Below are positions 7,675 through 17,911 of a stretch of DNA of 64,000 nt, piece by piece. Numbering within the stretch: position 1 is the stretch's first letter; every line of letters begins with the position of its first letter. The position numbers and the translations under genes are program-made. The DNA comes from PNNG01 sp964577055 (GTDB lineage Bacteria; Bacteroidota; Bacteroidia; UBA7662), in contig CAZNWC010000007.1 of assembly GCA_964577055.1 (NCBI GenBank), positions 102,119 through 166,118 of the forward strand, written 5' to 3'. Under the pieces are notes generated by a model that was not told the origin of the DNA, did no database searches, and worked only from the letters and a program-made list of their open reading frames with translations.

Positions 7675-8667
7675 ATGTCGATCCTAGCTTTTCAGAAGCC
7701 CGATAAAGTATTAATGCAAAAGGCCACCGATTTCGAGGGTAGCTTCGAATTCAAGCCTTTGGAGCCCGGTTTTGGGGTAACCATCGGAAATGCGCTTCGC
7801 AGGATCCTGCTTTCGTCACTCGAAGGATATGCGATCACTTCGATCCGCATTCCAGGCGTTGACCATGAATTTACTACCATCAAAGGTGTAGTGGAAGACG
7901 TGGTTGAGTTGGTGCTTAACCTCAAGCAGGTGCGTTTTAAGGCCAAGTTCGAGAATGCCGATGCCGAAAAGATTTATGTCTCTGTGAAAGGCAAAGACGC
8001 CTTCACTGCAGGTGATATCGAGAAGTTCTCTTCGAATTTCAGCATCCTCAATCCTGATTTGGTTATCTGCACCATGGACACCAATGTCAATTTCGAAATT
8101 GAATTGACTGTGGAAAAAGGTCGTGGTTATGTGGCTGCCGACGAGAACAAGCCAGCAGATGCAGCTATCGGCGTTATTCCGATTGACAGTGTATTCACAC
8201 CTATCAAAAACGTGAAGTACACCATCGAGAATACCCGCGTAGAACAGAAGACCGACTACGAAAAACTGATCATTGATCTGAAGACCGATGGTTCTATTCA
8301 TCCCGAGGAGGCTTTGAAGGAAGCCGCAAAAATCCTCATCCAGCATTTTATGTTGTTCAGTGATGAGTCGATCACCCTTGAGTCGAAGCCAAAGGATATT
8401 GCCAATGAGGTGGACGAAAACATCCTTCACATGCGCAAAATCCTGAAAACCCCACTGAGCGATTTGGATCTGTCGGTACGTGCCTACAATTGTTTGAAGG
8501 CCGCTGAAATCAAGTCGTTGGGTGACCTGGTAAAATATGATATTGCCGATCTGTTGAAGTTCCGCAACTTCGGAAAGAAGTCGCTGACGGAGCTTGAAGA
8601 GCTGGTGAGGGAAAAAGGTCTCACATTCGGTATGGACATAGTAAAGTATAAACTTGACGAGGAGTAA
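7675..8667 (+). CDS. rpoA: DNA-directed RNA polymerase subunit alpha
   Basis: Alpha subunit of RNA polymerase, which dimerises to start assembly of the enzyme and whose C-terminal domain contacts upstream DNA and activators. The N-terminal domain is marked by FEFKPLEPGFGVTIGNALRRILLSSLEGYA (about residues 24-53, given in part), the C-terminal domain by VRAYNCLKAAEIKSLGDL (about 268-285) and KKSLTELEELV. Length 330 is standard. It lies between rpsD and rplQ. Confidence 0.97.
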   Translation: MSILAFQKPDKVLMQKATDFEGSFEFKPLEPGFGVTIGNALRRILLSSLEGYAITSIRIPGVDHEFTTIKGVVEDVVELVLNLKQVRFKAKFENADAEKIYVSVKGKDAFTAGDIEKFSSNFSILNPDLVICTMDTNVNFEIELTVEKGRGYVAADENKPADAAIGVIPIDSVFTPIKNVKYTIENTRVEQKTDYEKLIIDLKTDGSIHPEEALKEAAKILIQHFMLFSDESITLESKPKDIANEVDENILHMRKILKTPLSDLDLSVRAYNCLKAAEIKSLGDLVKYDIADLLKFRNFGKKSLTELEELVREKGLTFGMDIVKYKLDEE

Positions 8668-8672
8668 TAAAA

Positions 8673-9158
8673 ATGCGTCACGGTAAGACCATTAACCACC
8701 TGGGGCGTACGGCCTCTCACCGCAACGCGATGTTGCAAAATATGGCTGTTTCGCTTATCCTGCATAAGCGTATCAACACCACTGTTGCCAAGGCGAAAGC
8801 TCTGCGCAAATATGTAGAACCTATCTTAACCAAGTCGAAGGACGATAGCATGCACAGCCGTCGTACCGCGTTCAGCTACTTGCAGGACAAAGAGGCGGTG
8901 AAGGAGTTGTTCGGTACTATCAGCGGAAAGATAGCTGATCGTCCTGGCGGATATACACGTATCATCAAAACCGGATTCCGTTTGGGTGATGCTGCAGAAA
9001 TGTGCATGATGGAATTGGTAGATTTCAACGAATTGTTGTTGGGCGAAACCAAAGCCAAGAAGGCCAAGACCACACGTCGTGGCAAGAGCACTGCCAAAAA
9101 AGCTACAGCTCCTAAAGCTGAAGTAGCAGCAGAAAGCACTGAAGCAGCTGCTGAATAA
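8673..9158 (+). CDS. rplQ: 50S ribosomal protein L17
   Basis: Ribosomal protein bL17 near the tunnel exit. The core (MRHGKTINHLGRTASHRNAML at the start, then GGYTRIIKTGFRLGDAAEMCMMEL at about 90-113) is normal. A low-complexity tail of about 40 residues rich in Lys, Ala and Glu extends the product to 161 residues, longer than the roughly 125 of E. coli and common in Bacteroidota. It is the last gene of the ribosomal cluster. Confidence 0.96.
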   Translation: MRHGKTINHLGRTASHRNAMLQNMAVSLILHKRINTTVAKAKALRKYVEPILTKSKDDSMHSRRTAFSYLQDKEAVKELFGTISGKIADRPGGYTRIIKTGFRLGDAAEMCMMELVDFNELLLGETKAKKAKTTRRGKSTAKKATAPKAEVAAESTEAAAE

Positions 9159-9182
9159 GTTCAGTTGATTGCTCAAAAGAAA

Positions 9183-9206
9183 GACCCCGCTTTGCGGGGT
9201 TTTTTT
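9183..9206 (+). terminator. Rho-independent terminator after rplQ
   Basis: A six-pair stem CCCCGC/GCGGGG with a TTT loop (9185-9199) is followed by seven T. It lies 25 bases after the rplQ stop and closes the ribosomal cluster. A second, weaker hairpin AGCGCC/GGCGCT (9216-9232) follows directly. Confidence 0.9.
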
Positions 9207-9319
9207 ATGCCTTTTAGCGCCGAAATGGCGCTGGGATTTTCCCTTATTTAGAAGGATTTTAAATTGGTTTGGCATTTTGAAAATTTTATGACATATGGTG
9301 CGACAATGCATGGAACAGC

Positions 9320-9327
9320 TAATTTTG
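9320..9327 (+). promoter_or_regulatory. Bacteroidota-type -7 box for actA
   Basis: TAATTTTG matches the TAnnTTTG consensus recognised by the primary sigma factor of Bacteroidota. Transcription would begin near 9334, inside the longest possible actA reading frame. This argues for the downstream ATG at 9373. The -33 element is weak (TATGG at about 9294-9298). Confidence 0.5.
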
Positions 9328-9372
9328 CGACTGGAAGATTTGAAGGCTTTCAGGCTCTTAAAAACTAGCGAA

Positions 9373-10584
9373 ATGAATCAGAATCAAGGATTTTCACTCC
9401 GCAGAATCCTTCTCTCAGCAGCAACTTTGGTGCTGTTTGGGACCAATCCGATGGTGGGCAATGCCCAACCTGATGGTGCAGCATTATTTAATAATAATTG
9501 TGCTGCCTGCCATAAAATCGATCAGGATTTGGTAGGACCTGCGTTGGGTGGTGTGACCGACCGGTTGGATGAAGCGTATTTGATCAAGTGGATTCGCAAT
9601 TCACAGGCTGTGGTTGCATCAGGCGATCAATATGCGGTAGACTTGTTCAACAAATGGAACAAAGTGGCCATGCCTGCGTATGACTGGACCGACGAAGAAA
9701 TCAAATCGGTTTTGGCATATGTAAAAGAGCAGTCAGCCGCGGCCGCTACCACCAACGCTACGCCTGGCGAAGAGGCTTTGGCTGCTGTAGAGGCAGAGGA
9801 AGGCTTCCCCATGTCGCAAGTGATGTGGATTGTCATCTTTTTGATTGCAGCCGTTATTTTCTTCTTGGTTCAGCAGCGCAAGAAGCTGCAGGATGCGTAC
9901 GAAGAGAAATTGGCCAGTGGTGAATTGAACGAAGATCAATTAAAGGAAATAAAGCCCTCATTTAAGATCAAGCCTATCCACGCCGTAGGGGGTGGATTGA
10001 CTTTGTTCTTGTTGGGTGGCATTGGTTGGGGCATTGATGTGGCGCAACATGTGGGTATCCAACAGGGATATCAACCTTCGCAGCCTATTGCCTTTAGCCA
10101 CGAATTGCATGCCGGTACACATGAAATAGCGTGTAGCTATTGCCATACCGGTGTTGAACGTGGTAAGAGTGCTACCATTCCTGCGGTGAATGTGTGTATG
10201 AATTGCCACAACCAAATCAAAAAGGACGCTCCTGAAATTAAGAAGATCCACGCTGCTTGGGAAAACAATCAGCCTATTGAGTGGATTCGCATTCACAACC
10301 TCCCTGACCTAGCGTATTTCAATCACTATCAGCACTACAAAATCGCAGGTATTGAGTGCCAAACTTGTCATGGTCCGATTCAAGAAATGCCAGAAGTGTA
10401 TCAGCACAGCAATCTTACCATGGGATGGTGTATTAACTGCCACCGTGAAACCAAGGTTGATTTGGACAATGGCTATTACCAAGCCGTGCACGGAAACAAA
10501 GAGTCGTTCCAAAAGGCCTTGAAAGAAAAGGGATTGACCATTGCCAATTTGGGTGGAATCGAGTGTTCAAAGTGTCACTATTAA
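9373..10584 (+). CDS. actA: Alternative complex III subunit ActA, fused to an N-terminal cytochrome c domain
   Basis: Multiheme cytochrome c subunit of alternative complex III, the quinol:electron-acceptor oxidoreductase that replaces the bc1 complex. The 403 residues show a signal peptide (about 1-31), a cytochrome c domain with CAACH at 43-47, a membrane segment (about 147-163), then five CxxCH motifs (CSYCH 254, CMNCH 275, CQTCH 329, CINCH 353, CSKCH 398) of the pentaheme ActA. An ATG at 9295 also opens the frame, but 9373 gives a clean signal peptide and lies after the likely promoter. The N-terminal domain is almost a copy of that of CoxB (24034-24291). It leads the actABCDEF operon. Confidence 0.92.
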   Translation: MNQNQGFSLRRILLSAATLVLFGTNPMVGNAQPDGAALFNNNCAACHKIDQDLVGPALGGVTDRLDEAYLIKWIRNSQAVVASGDQYAVDLFNKWNKVAMPAYDWTDEEIKSVLAYVKEQSAAAATTNATPGEEALAAVEAEEGFPMSQVMWIVIFLIAAVIFFLVQQRKKLQDAYEEKLASGELNEDQLKEIKPSFKIKPIHAVGGGLTLFLLGGIGWGIDVAQHVGIQQGYQPSQPIAFSHELHAGTHEIACSYCHTGVERGKSATIPAVNVCMNCHNQIKKDAPEIKKIHAAWENNQPIEWIRIHNLPDLAYFNHYQHYKIAGIECQTCHGPIQEMPEVYQHSNLTMGWCINCHRETKVDLDNGYYQAVHGNKESFQKALKEKGLTIANLGGIECSKCHY

Positions 10585-10602
10585 TCAATAACCACGCTAT
10601 AC

Positions 10603-13600
10603 ATGGATATTGCACAAAAAAAATATTGGAGAAGCATGGACGAACTCAACAATGCTCCGGCATTTGTTGAGGAAGCCTCTAAAGAATTTGCTCAGGAAAT
10701 CCCTGTAGAGGAGATGTTGAGCGAAGATGGCATGGGCTTAGAAGCCAACCGCCGTGACTTCTTGAAAATATTTGGATTCAGTTTGACTGCCGCTACCTTG
10801 GCAGCCTGTACCAAAACGCCGGTTAAAAAGGCGGTGCCTTTTGTGGCACAACCCGAAGAAATTTCGCCCTCTATTGCAACGTGGTACGCTACCACTTTCA
10901 GCGATGGATATGATTATGCCAGCATTTTGGTAAAAACACGTGAAGGTCGTCCAATCAAAATCGAAGGCAATACCCTTTCGGGTGTTTCGCAAGGTGGCGT
11001 AAATGCCCGTGTGCATGCTTCTGTATTGAGTTTGTACGATGCCAACCGTTTGCAGCAGCCCAAGGTTGCCGGCAAATATGTTAGCTGGGATGAATTTGAC
11101 AATCAGCTCAAGGCCAAATTGGCAGCCTTAGGAGGCAAGCCAGTTGTTTTGTTGACCAATAGCATTATCAGTCCAACCACAAAACGTTTGATTGATGGTT
11201 TTAAGGCCAAATATCCTGGGTCAAGTCATGTAACCTACGATGCTATTTCAGCATCGGGCATGATTGAGGCGAATGAATCTGGTTTTGGTGTAGCTGCCAT
11301 TCCCACTTATCACTTTGACAAGGCTGAAGTGATTTTAGGCGTGGGTGCAGATTTCCTCGGCAATTGGATTTCTCCGGTAGAATTTACCCGCGATTATACT
11401 ACCAACCGCAAGGTGAGCAAAGACAAGCCTAAGATGTCGCGCCATGTACAGTTCGAATCTATTTTGACTGTTACAGGTTCAAATGCTGACTTGCGTGTTA
11501 CTTACCAGGCTTCTAAAGAAGGTTTGGTAATTGCAAACCTGTACAATGCCATTGCTAAATTGGCAGGGGCATCTTCGATCAATGCACCCAAGCATGATTT
11601 GGCGGGCAATGCCATTGCGGCAACAGCCGCCGAATTGTGGGCTGCCCGTGGCAAGTCGCTTGTGGTTTGTGGTTCAAATGATGCTGCTGTACAGCAACTG
11701 GTAAACGGCATTAACCAAATGTTGGGCAATTACGGCACGACCATCGATATGGCNNNNNNNNNNNNNNNNNNNNNNNNNNNNNNNNNNNNNNNNNNNNNNN
11801 NNNNNNNNNNNNNNNNNNNNNNNNNNNNNNNNNNNNNNNNNNNNNNNNNNNNNTGGTAAACGGCATTAACCAAATGTTGGGCAATTACGGCACGACCATC
11901 GATATGGCCGCTCCTGTTTATTTGCGCCAAGGAAAAGATGCCGCCATGAAAGGCCTCGTAGCCGATATGAATGCCGGTAAGGTAGGTGCTGTGATTGCTT
12001 ATGGTGTTAATCCGGCCTATGACTATAATAAAGCCGATGCTTTTGCAGCGGGTTTGAAGAAGGTAGATGTTTCGGTAGTGGTGAGTGAGCAGAACAACGA
12101 AACGGTTCAGCTTGCTGGTTTTGTAGCTGCTGCTGATAATTTCCTTGAAAGCTGGGGCGATGCCATGCCGGCTGCTGGAAAGTACAGCGTCAGCCAACCT
12201 GCTATCAGTAAATTGTACGACACTCGTTCTTTCGATGAAGTGTTGTTGGCCATGAGTGGCAATGCTACGAATGCCTATGATGCCATGAAGGATACTTGGA
12301 AGGATATCTTTGGTAAGTCGGGTGCTTCCGACTTTGGTACCTTCTGGCGTTCTGCTTTGCACAATGGTGTGTTCGAGATGCCTGTGGTGGGTGGACAACC
12401 TGCCTACAGAGGTGATGTAAACGCTGCTGCTGCTGCCATCAAGGCAGAAGGCAGTGAGGTAGAGTTGGTTGTTTATGAAAAACTGGGCCTTGGCAATGGC
12501 AATATGGCTGGCAACCCTTGGTTGCAAGAAATGCCAGACCCTATCAGCAAGGCTTGTTGGGACAACTATCTGGCTGTAAGCATCAAATATGCACGTGAAA
12601 ACGGCATCAATGAAGGCGATATTGTAAAAGTAAGTGCCAATGGATACGAGGTAGAAGTACCGGTATTGATTCAACCCGGAACATATCCCGGAACGGTAGC
12701 ACTTGCGCTGGGTTATGGTCGCGTAAATGTGAGCAAAGCTGGTGAGGGCATTGGTGCCAATGCTTATCCTTTCATGAGTTACAGCGGCAGCCGCAGTATG
12801 GTAACAACCAAGGTGAGTGTTTCGAAGACTGGTATGAAAACCACCATTGCGCAAACGCAGACGCACCATACCATTGAAGGCCGCAATATCGTGAAGGAAA
12901 CGACGCTCGATAAGTATGCAGTGAACCCTGCAGATGGCAACGTTCGTCCTTATATCCAGGTGAAACAAGCCGATGGTACTTTCACCAAGGTGTATCCTGG
13001 CATCAACCGCAATGCTATTACTTTGTGGGATAAGCGTGACTACGAAGGTCACCACTGGGCCATGGCTGTTGACCTCAATGCATGTACCGGTTGTGGTGCA
13101 TGTATCGTGAGTTGTCAGGTTGAAAACAACGTGCCTGTGGTTGGCAAACAAGAAGTGCTCAATCGCCGCGAAATGCATTGGATCCGCATCGACCGCTACT
13201 ATACCTTCAATGAAGATGGTATGAGCATCGACAAGGAGAAAGAGTACAGCATGATTCAGAATGGCGACAACGTACAAGTTGCTTTCCAGCCTGTGATGTG
13301 TATGCAGTGCGACAATGCACCTTGTGAAACGGTTTGTCCGGTTTTGGCTACGGTCCACAGCGACGAAGGTTTGAACCAAATGGTTTACAACCGTTGTGTG
13401 GGTACCCGTTATTGTGCGAACAACTGTCCATACAAAGTGCGTCGATTCAACTGGTTCAGTTACACCGACAATCCGAAGTTCTACAACAATCCATCGCAAA
13501 CCGATTTGGGTCGCATGGTGCTCAATCCTGATGTTACCGTTCGTGCCCGTGGTGTGATGGAAAAGTGTACTTTCTGTGTACAACGTATTCAAGCCGGAAA

Positions 13601-13832
13601 ACTCGAGGCCAAACGCAACAACCGTGGCGTGATGGATGGCGATGTAAAAACTGCTTGTCAGCAATCTTGTCCATCGGGTGCCATTGTATTTGGTGATTTG
13701 AATGACGAGAACAGCGAAGTGTCGAAGCTCTTCTTGAACGAACGGGCTTATGGCATCATCGAAGAACTCAACGTATTGCCTTCGGTGAATTACCTGACCA
13801 AGGTGCGCAATACACAATCAATCAAGGCTTAA
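10603..13832 (+). CDS. actB: Alternative complex III subunit ActB (interrupted by an assembly gap)
   Basis: Iron-sulfur and molybdopterin-oxidoreductase-like subunit of alternative complex III. The N-terminus has a twin-arginine motif RRDFLK (residues 50-55) followed by LAAC (66-69), so it may be exported by Tat and lipidated. The first two thirds resemble the molybdopterin enzyme fold. The C-terminal part has ferredoxin cysteines from CTGCGAC (about 776) to CQQSCP (about 967), enough for four clusters. The frame is broken only by 100 N (11754-11853) flanked by a 55-base duplicate. Removing N plus one copy (155 bases) joins both halves in frame into 1024 residues, the family's usual size. Confidence 0.93.
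11754..11853. other. Assembly gap of 100 N with overlapping flanks
   Basis: The 55 bases before the N run (11699-11753) are repeated exactly after it (11854-11908). The gap therefore contains no missing sequence: it joins two contigs that overlap. Deleting the N run and one copy restores the actB frame. Confidence 0.95.
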
Positions 13833-13853
13833 CAGTAAATCGAACTAGACGAT

Positions 13854-15266
13854 ATGTACGAATCTCCCATTAGGCGTCCGTTAATTACCGGTAAAACTTC
13901 TTACGCGAAGATTACGGACGACATCGTAACGCCTATCGAAGCTGCTCCCACCAAATGGTGGTACTTGGGTTTCGGTGTTTCTGTCGCCGCTTTGGGCCTT
14001 TGGTTGCTCACCGTTGGATACCTGCTCTTTACGGGTGTAGGTGTTTGGGGTTTGAATAAAACCGTTGACTGGGGTTGGGATATCACCAACTTCGTTTGGT
14101 GGGTAGGTATTGGTCACGCCGGTACCCTCATTTCGGCGGTATTGTTGTTGTTCCGTCAGAAGTGGCGGACAGCAGTAAACCGTTCGGCAGAAGCGATGAC
14201 CATTTTCGCGGTAATTTGTGCGGGTACTTATCCGCTCCTGCACGCTGGTCGCCCTTGGGTGATTTATTGGGTATTTCCTTTGCCCAACACCTATGGTTCA
14301 TTGTGGGCCAACTTCAACTCGCCTTTGTTGTGGGACGTATTTGCGATTTCAACCTACCTGACTGTATCACTGGTATTCTGGTATGTAGGTTTGATTCCTG
14401 ATTTGGCCACAATTCGCGACCGTGCTGAGGGACTTCGCAAGAAGATTTATGGATTGCTCAGTTTCGGTTGGAATGGTTCGGCCAAAGCATGGCAGCGTTT
14501 TGAAAGCGTATCGCTCATTTTGGCAGGTTTGGCAACTCCTCTTGTACTTTCGGTACACACCATTGTATCTATGGACTTTGCCACTTCGGTAATTCCTGGT
14601 TGGCACACCACCATCTTTCCGCCCTACTTTGTGGCGGGTGCGGTATTCTCTGGATTTGCGATGGTACTTACCCTCCTCATCATCATGCGGAAAGTAATGC
14701 GTTTGGAGGCCTACATTACCTTGAACCACATCGACGTAATGAACAAAATCATTTTGGTGACGGGTTCAATCGTGGGTTCGGCATACATCACAGAATTCTT
14801 CATTGCCTGGTATTCGGCAGTTCCTTACGAACAATATGCCTTCATCAACCGTGCTTTTGGACCGTATTGGTGGGCATATTGGGCCATGATGACCTGTAAC
14901 GTAATTACGCCACAGCTGTTCTGGTCGCAGAAATTGCGTCGCAACATCCCAGCGGTATTTATCATTTCGATTTTCGTGAACATTGGTATGTGGTTCGAGC
15001 GCTTTGTGATCATTGTAACTTCATTGCACCGTGACTACCTGCCTTCGAGCTGGGCCATGTATTCGCCTACTTGGGTTGAAATAGGCATGTTCATCGGTTC
15101 CTTGGGGCTGTTCTTCACTTTGTTCTTTTTGTTCGCCAAGTTTGCTCCGGTGATCGCCATTGCTGAAGTGAAGTCGATTGTGAAAACTTCGGCTGAAGAG
15201 CACATCAAAAAAACTGCAGAAAAAGAGGGCATCGACCTCAAGGAAGTAAACCCTCAAATTGCCTGA
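13854..15266 (+). CDS. actC: Alternative complex III membrane subunit ActC (NrfD-like)
   Basis: Integral membrane quinol-binding subunit of alternative complex III, related to NrfD/PsrC. The 470 residues contain about ten hydrophobic segments, the first at about 37-65 (WYLGFGVSVAALGLWLLTVG). The pattern WVGIGHAGTLISAVLLLFRQKWR (about 83-105) is typical of the family. It follows actB by 21 bases and precedes actD by four bases. Confidence 0.93.
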   Translation: MYESPIRRPLITGKTSYAKITDDIVTPIEAAPTKWWYLGFGVSVAALGLWLLTVGYLLFTGVGVWGLNKTVDWGWDITNFVWWVGIGHAGTLISAVLLLFRQKWRTAVNRSAEAMTIFAVICAGTYPLLHAGRPWVIYWVFPLPNTYGSLWANFNSPLLWDVFAISTYLTVSLVFWYVGLIPDLATIRDRAEGLRKKIYGLLSFGWNGSAKAWQRFESVSLILAGLATPLVLSVHTIVSMDFATSVIPGWHTTIFPPYFVAGAVFSGFAMVLTLLIIMRKVMRLEAYITLNHIDVMNKIILVTGSIVGSAYITEFFIAWYSAVPYEQYAFINRAFGPYWWAYWAMMTCNVITPQLFWSQKLRRNIPAVFIISIFVNIGMWFERFVIIVTSLHRDYLPSSWAMYSPTWVEIGMFIGSLGLFFTLFFLFAKFAPVIAIAEVKSIVKTSAEEHIKKTAEKEGIDLKEVNPQIA

Positions 15267-15270
15267 TATC

Positions 15271-15792
15271 ATGAGTCAACAGAAATACATCATTGGTACT
15301 TTCCTCGATGAAGAGCCTTTGCTCGCAGCGGTGAAAGAGGTACGTGCTACAGGCACGCCCATCCACGAGTGTTACACTCCTTTTCCTGTTCACGGTTTAG
15401 ACGAGGCTTTGGGTTACAACCGCAGTCGTTTGCCACGTGCAGCCTTCATGTTTGGCGTATTGGGTTTCAGCTTGGGATTGTCGATGCAAGCTTGGATGCT
15501 TGGTTTCGACTGGCCCATGAACATCGGTGGTAAGCCTTCATTGGCATGGCCCGACTTTGTACCCGTAACTTTTGAATTAACGGTACTGATCACGGCCTTG
15601 GGCATGGTAGGTACTTATTTGGTTGCATGCGGTTTCATTCCTGGCACCGAACCTAAGATGCCGGATCCAGGTGTGACCAGTGACAAGTTTTGTATTGCCA
15701 TTCCCAGTAATTCGGCCGATTTTGACAAGATGAACGGAATATTGTCGGGTTTGGGTGCGGATTCAGTGGTAGAAAAGGAGATTGAACTATGA
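15271..15792 (+). CDS. actD: Alternative complex III subunit ActD (DUF3341)
   Basis: Small membrane subunit of alternative complex III. The 173 residues start with a soluble part (YIIGTFLDEEPLLAAVKEVR) followed by two hydrophobic segments at about 53-75 and 94-118, the DUF3341 layout. ATG at 15271 is preferred over an in-frame TTG at 15259 that would overlap actC. The last four bases overlap actE (ATGA), so translation is probably coupled. Confidence 0.9.
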   Translation: MSQQKYIIGTFLDEEPLLAAVKEVRATGTPIHECYTPFPVHGLDEALGYNRSRLPRAAFMFGVLGFSLGLSMQAWMLGFDWPMNIGGKPSLAWPDFVPVTFELTVLITALGMVGTYLVACGFIPGTEPKMPDPGVTSDKFCIAIPSNSADFDKMNGILSGLGADSVVEKEIEL

Positions 15793-16379
15793 AGAATGTT
15801 TTGATATTTGGTCTTGGCTTAAGTCTTCTCAGCAGTTGCGCACTTATTGCCGATAAAAAAGATACCGGCTGGGAATATGCACCACAGATGTATGTGTCAC
15901 ATCCATATGAGCCCTACAGTCAGGTAGCCGACAATGCATACAGCAAGGACGGTAAGAATATGCGTGAGCCAGTTGCAGGTACCATTGCACGTTCAGGTGT
16001 TGGGTTTGACAATACCCGTTTGGAATTGATGTACAACTATCCGATTGGCAAAGACAGCATTGAATATGCTGCTCAAGTTTTGAAAATGCCTTTAGAGGTG
16101 AGTGAAAAGAACTTGGCAAAAGGAAAATACTATTACGATACCTATTGTTCACCTTGCCATGGCAAAGAAGGCAAGGGCGATGGTTTGGTTGGTCAGAAGT
16201 ATGGCGGTGTGCCAAATTATCAGGCGAGCTACATCGTAAACCAGCCTTCGGGTCATATTTATCACGTAATCACCAAGGGTAAAGGTCGTATGTGGGCACA
16301 TGGCTCTCAAATCCGTCCGGAAGAACGTTGGCAGATTGTGATGTACGTTAACAAGTTAAGAGGTTATACAGGAGAATAA
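15789..16379 (+). CDS. actE: Alternative complex III subunit ActE, lipid-anchored monoheme cytochrome c
   Basis: Monoheme cytochrome c of alternative complex III that passes electrons to the oxidase or a soluble carrier. The 196 residues begin with a lipoprotein signal ending in LLSSC (Cys 16). The heme site CSPCH is at 120-124, followed by GKEGKGDG; a Met ligand is likely in KGKGRMWAHG (about 169-178). It overlaps actD by four bases and precedes actF by five. Confidence 0.93.
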   Translation: MKNVLIFGLGLSLLSSCALIADKKDTGWEYAPQMYVSHPYEPYSQVADNAYSKDGKNMREPVAGTIARSGVGFDNTRLELMYNYPIGKDSIEYAAQVLKMPLEVSEKNLAKGKYYYDTYCSPCHGKEGKGDGLVGQKYGGVPNYQASYIVNQPSGHIYHVITKGKGRMWAHGSQIRPEERWQIVMYVNKLRGYTGE

Positions 16380-16384
16380 GCAGC

Positions 16385-17602
16385 ATGGGACATCATCATG
16401 AAGTAGCGGTACACGAAGAAAAGTTTGTTGTACCTGCACGTTTGAGAAACATTGCTTTTGGTTTGATGGGCATTGGCATAGTTGCCATTGTTCTGGGTTT
16501 GATGACCGATAGCCATCGTTTTTGGGCAAATTTCCTCCTGAATAACTGGTATTTTATGGGTGTTGCCTTGATGGGTACCCTGTTTCTTGCCACACAGGCG
16601 GTAACGAATGCTGCTTGGTCGAGTGGGTTTAAGCGTGTGCCTGAGGCCATGGCAACTTATTTGCCTTATGCTTTTGCTGGTTTTGGCATCATCATCTTGA
16701 GTGTATTGATGCACTGGAACCATACCTACCACTGGACCCATGAAGGCATCACTGATCCCACCAGTCCTGAATACGATGCTATTATCGCATCGAAGTCGGC
16801 TTATTTGAACATTCCTTTCATGATTGGCCGGGTTGTGGTGATTTTTGCATTATGGTTCCTTTTTAGCCGTGCCATGCGTCGCAATTCATTGGCTGAAGAC
16901 CTGCAAGGCGGTTTGCATTCATTGAAACGCAACAAAACCATTGCCGCTATTTTCTTACCTGTGTTTGCGGTAAGTTGGGCGATGGCCAGCTGGGATTTTA
17001 TCATGAGCATTGATACGCACTGGTATTCTACCATTTTTTGGGTGTATCATTTTGCGGCCGCGTGGGTAACTGCCATATCCATCATGGCGTTGACTGTGAT
17101 TTTACTGCGTCGTGCTGGATATTTGTCGATTGTAACAGAGCACCACATGCACGATTTGGGTAAATTTATGTTTGCCTTCAGCATTTTCTGGACCTACATC
17201 TGGTTGTCGCAGTTCTTGTTGATTTTCTACGCCAACATTCCGGAAGAATCGATTTATTACCAAGAACGTTGGGAGCATTTCAAAGGCCTTTTCTGGACCA
17301 ATTTGTTCATCAACTTTATTGTGCCATTCTTGCTGCTGATGACACGAGGTGCCAAGCGCAATGACAATATGATGATTTTGGTTGCTGTATTGCTGATCGT
17401 TGGTAAGTGGATTGACTTGTATTTGGGCATCATGCCTGGTGCTGTTGGTGCGCATGCCCACATTGGCTTTATGGAAATAGGCATGTTCCTGGGCTTCATT
17501 GGTTTGTTCATGTTTGTGGTAGCCCGCAACTTGACCAAGGCGTCTTTGGTTCCTGTGAAACATCCATTCATCAAAGAATTTGTAACACACGAGGTTTTGT
17601 AA
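16385..17602 (+). CDS. actF: Alternative complex III membrane subunit ActF
   Basis: Second large membrane subunit of alternative complex III, structurally similar to ActC. The 405 residues have about ten hydrophobic segments and a histidine-rich N-terminus (MGHHHEVAVHEEK). Conserved-looking segments include MHWNHTYHWTHEGI and WDFIMSIDTHWYSTIFWVY. It is the last gene of the act operon and is followed by a strong terminator. Confidence 0.92.
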   Translation: MGHHHEVAVHEEKFVVPARLRNIAFGLMGIGIVAIVLGLMTDSHRFWANFLLNNWYFMGVALMGTLFLATQAVTNAAWSSGFKRVPEAMATYLPYAFAGFGIIILSVLMHWNHTYHWTHEGITDPTSPEYDAIIASKSAYLNIPFMIGRVVVIFALWFLFSRAMRRNSLAEDLQGGLHSLKRNKTIAAIFLPVFAVSWAMASWDFIMSIDTHWYSTIFWVYHFAAAWVTAISIMALTVILLRRAGYLSIVTEHHMHDLGKFMFAFSIFWTYIWLSQFLLIFYANIPEESIYYQERWEHFKGLFWTNLFINFIVPFLLLMTRGAKRNDNMMILVAVLLIVGKWIDLYLGIMPGAVGAHAHIGFMEIGMFLGFIGLFMFVVARNLTKASLVPVKHPFIKEFVTHEVL

Positions 17603-17620
17603 CCTAAACTTATAGGTACA

Positions 17621-17651
17621 TAAAAAAGCCCCGCATTGCGGGGCTTTTTTT
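17621..17651. terminator. Bidirectional terminator between actF and the small lipoprotein gene
   Basis: The eight-pair stem AGCCCCGC/GCGGGGCT with an ATT loop (17627-17645) has six A before it and seven T after it. It can end transcription of actF on the + strand and of the convergent gene ending at 17666 on the - strand. Confidence 0.9.
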
Positions 17652-17665
17652 ATGGGTTTGCATTT

Positions 17666-17851
17666 TTATTCTTTGGCTTCTGGCAAGTTTTGTTGGAAGT
17701 GCATTTTGTCGCGGTCGCCTTGTTGGTATTTTTCTTCCCTTTGTTTGGCTTCCGCTTCGGCTGCCTTTTTTTGACTGTTGCATCCGCTGATTACCACCAA
17801 TAATGCCATGGCAGAAGCGAGGAGCAGGAGCGGGAAATAACGTTTCATCAT
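17666..17851 (-). CDS. Small putative lipoprotein
   Basis: A 61-residue protein of unknown function. The first 22 residues form a signal peptide with the lipobox VISGC (Cys 24). The mature part is about 38 residues, highly charged (KKAAEAEAKQREEKYQQGDRDK) and probably helical. It is convergent with actF and shares its bidirectional terminator. No family was recognised; an envelope role is only inferred from the lipobox. Confidence 0.65.
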   Translation of the reverse strand: MMKRYFPLLLLASAMALLVVISGCNSQKKAAEAEAKQREEKYQQGDRDKMHFQQNLPEAKE

Positions 17852-17911
17852 GTTTGTGTTTATGCCCTAATTTACAAAGACCGTTCCAAAGATGATACTA
17901 CCAGCTGTAAA

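Noticed and set aside
9295..9372. The upstream ATG of actA as the true start
   Set aside because: A TAnnTTTG box lies at 9320-9327 inside this extension, and the extension has no signal-peptide character, whereas ATG 9373 begins a clean signal peptide.
11730..13817. Very long open frame (about 695 codons) on the - strand opposite actB
   Set aside because: It runs through the N gap, is rich in His and Cys runs typical of antisense translation, and lies fully opposite a well-supported actB. It is a coding shadow.
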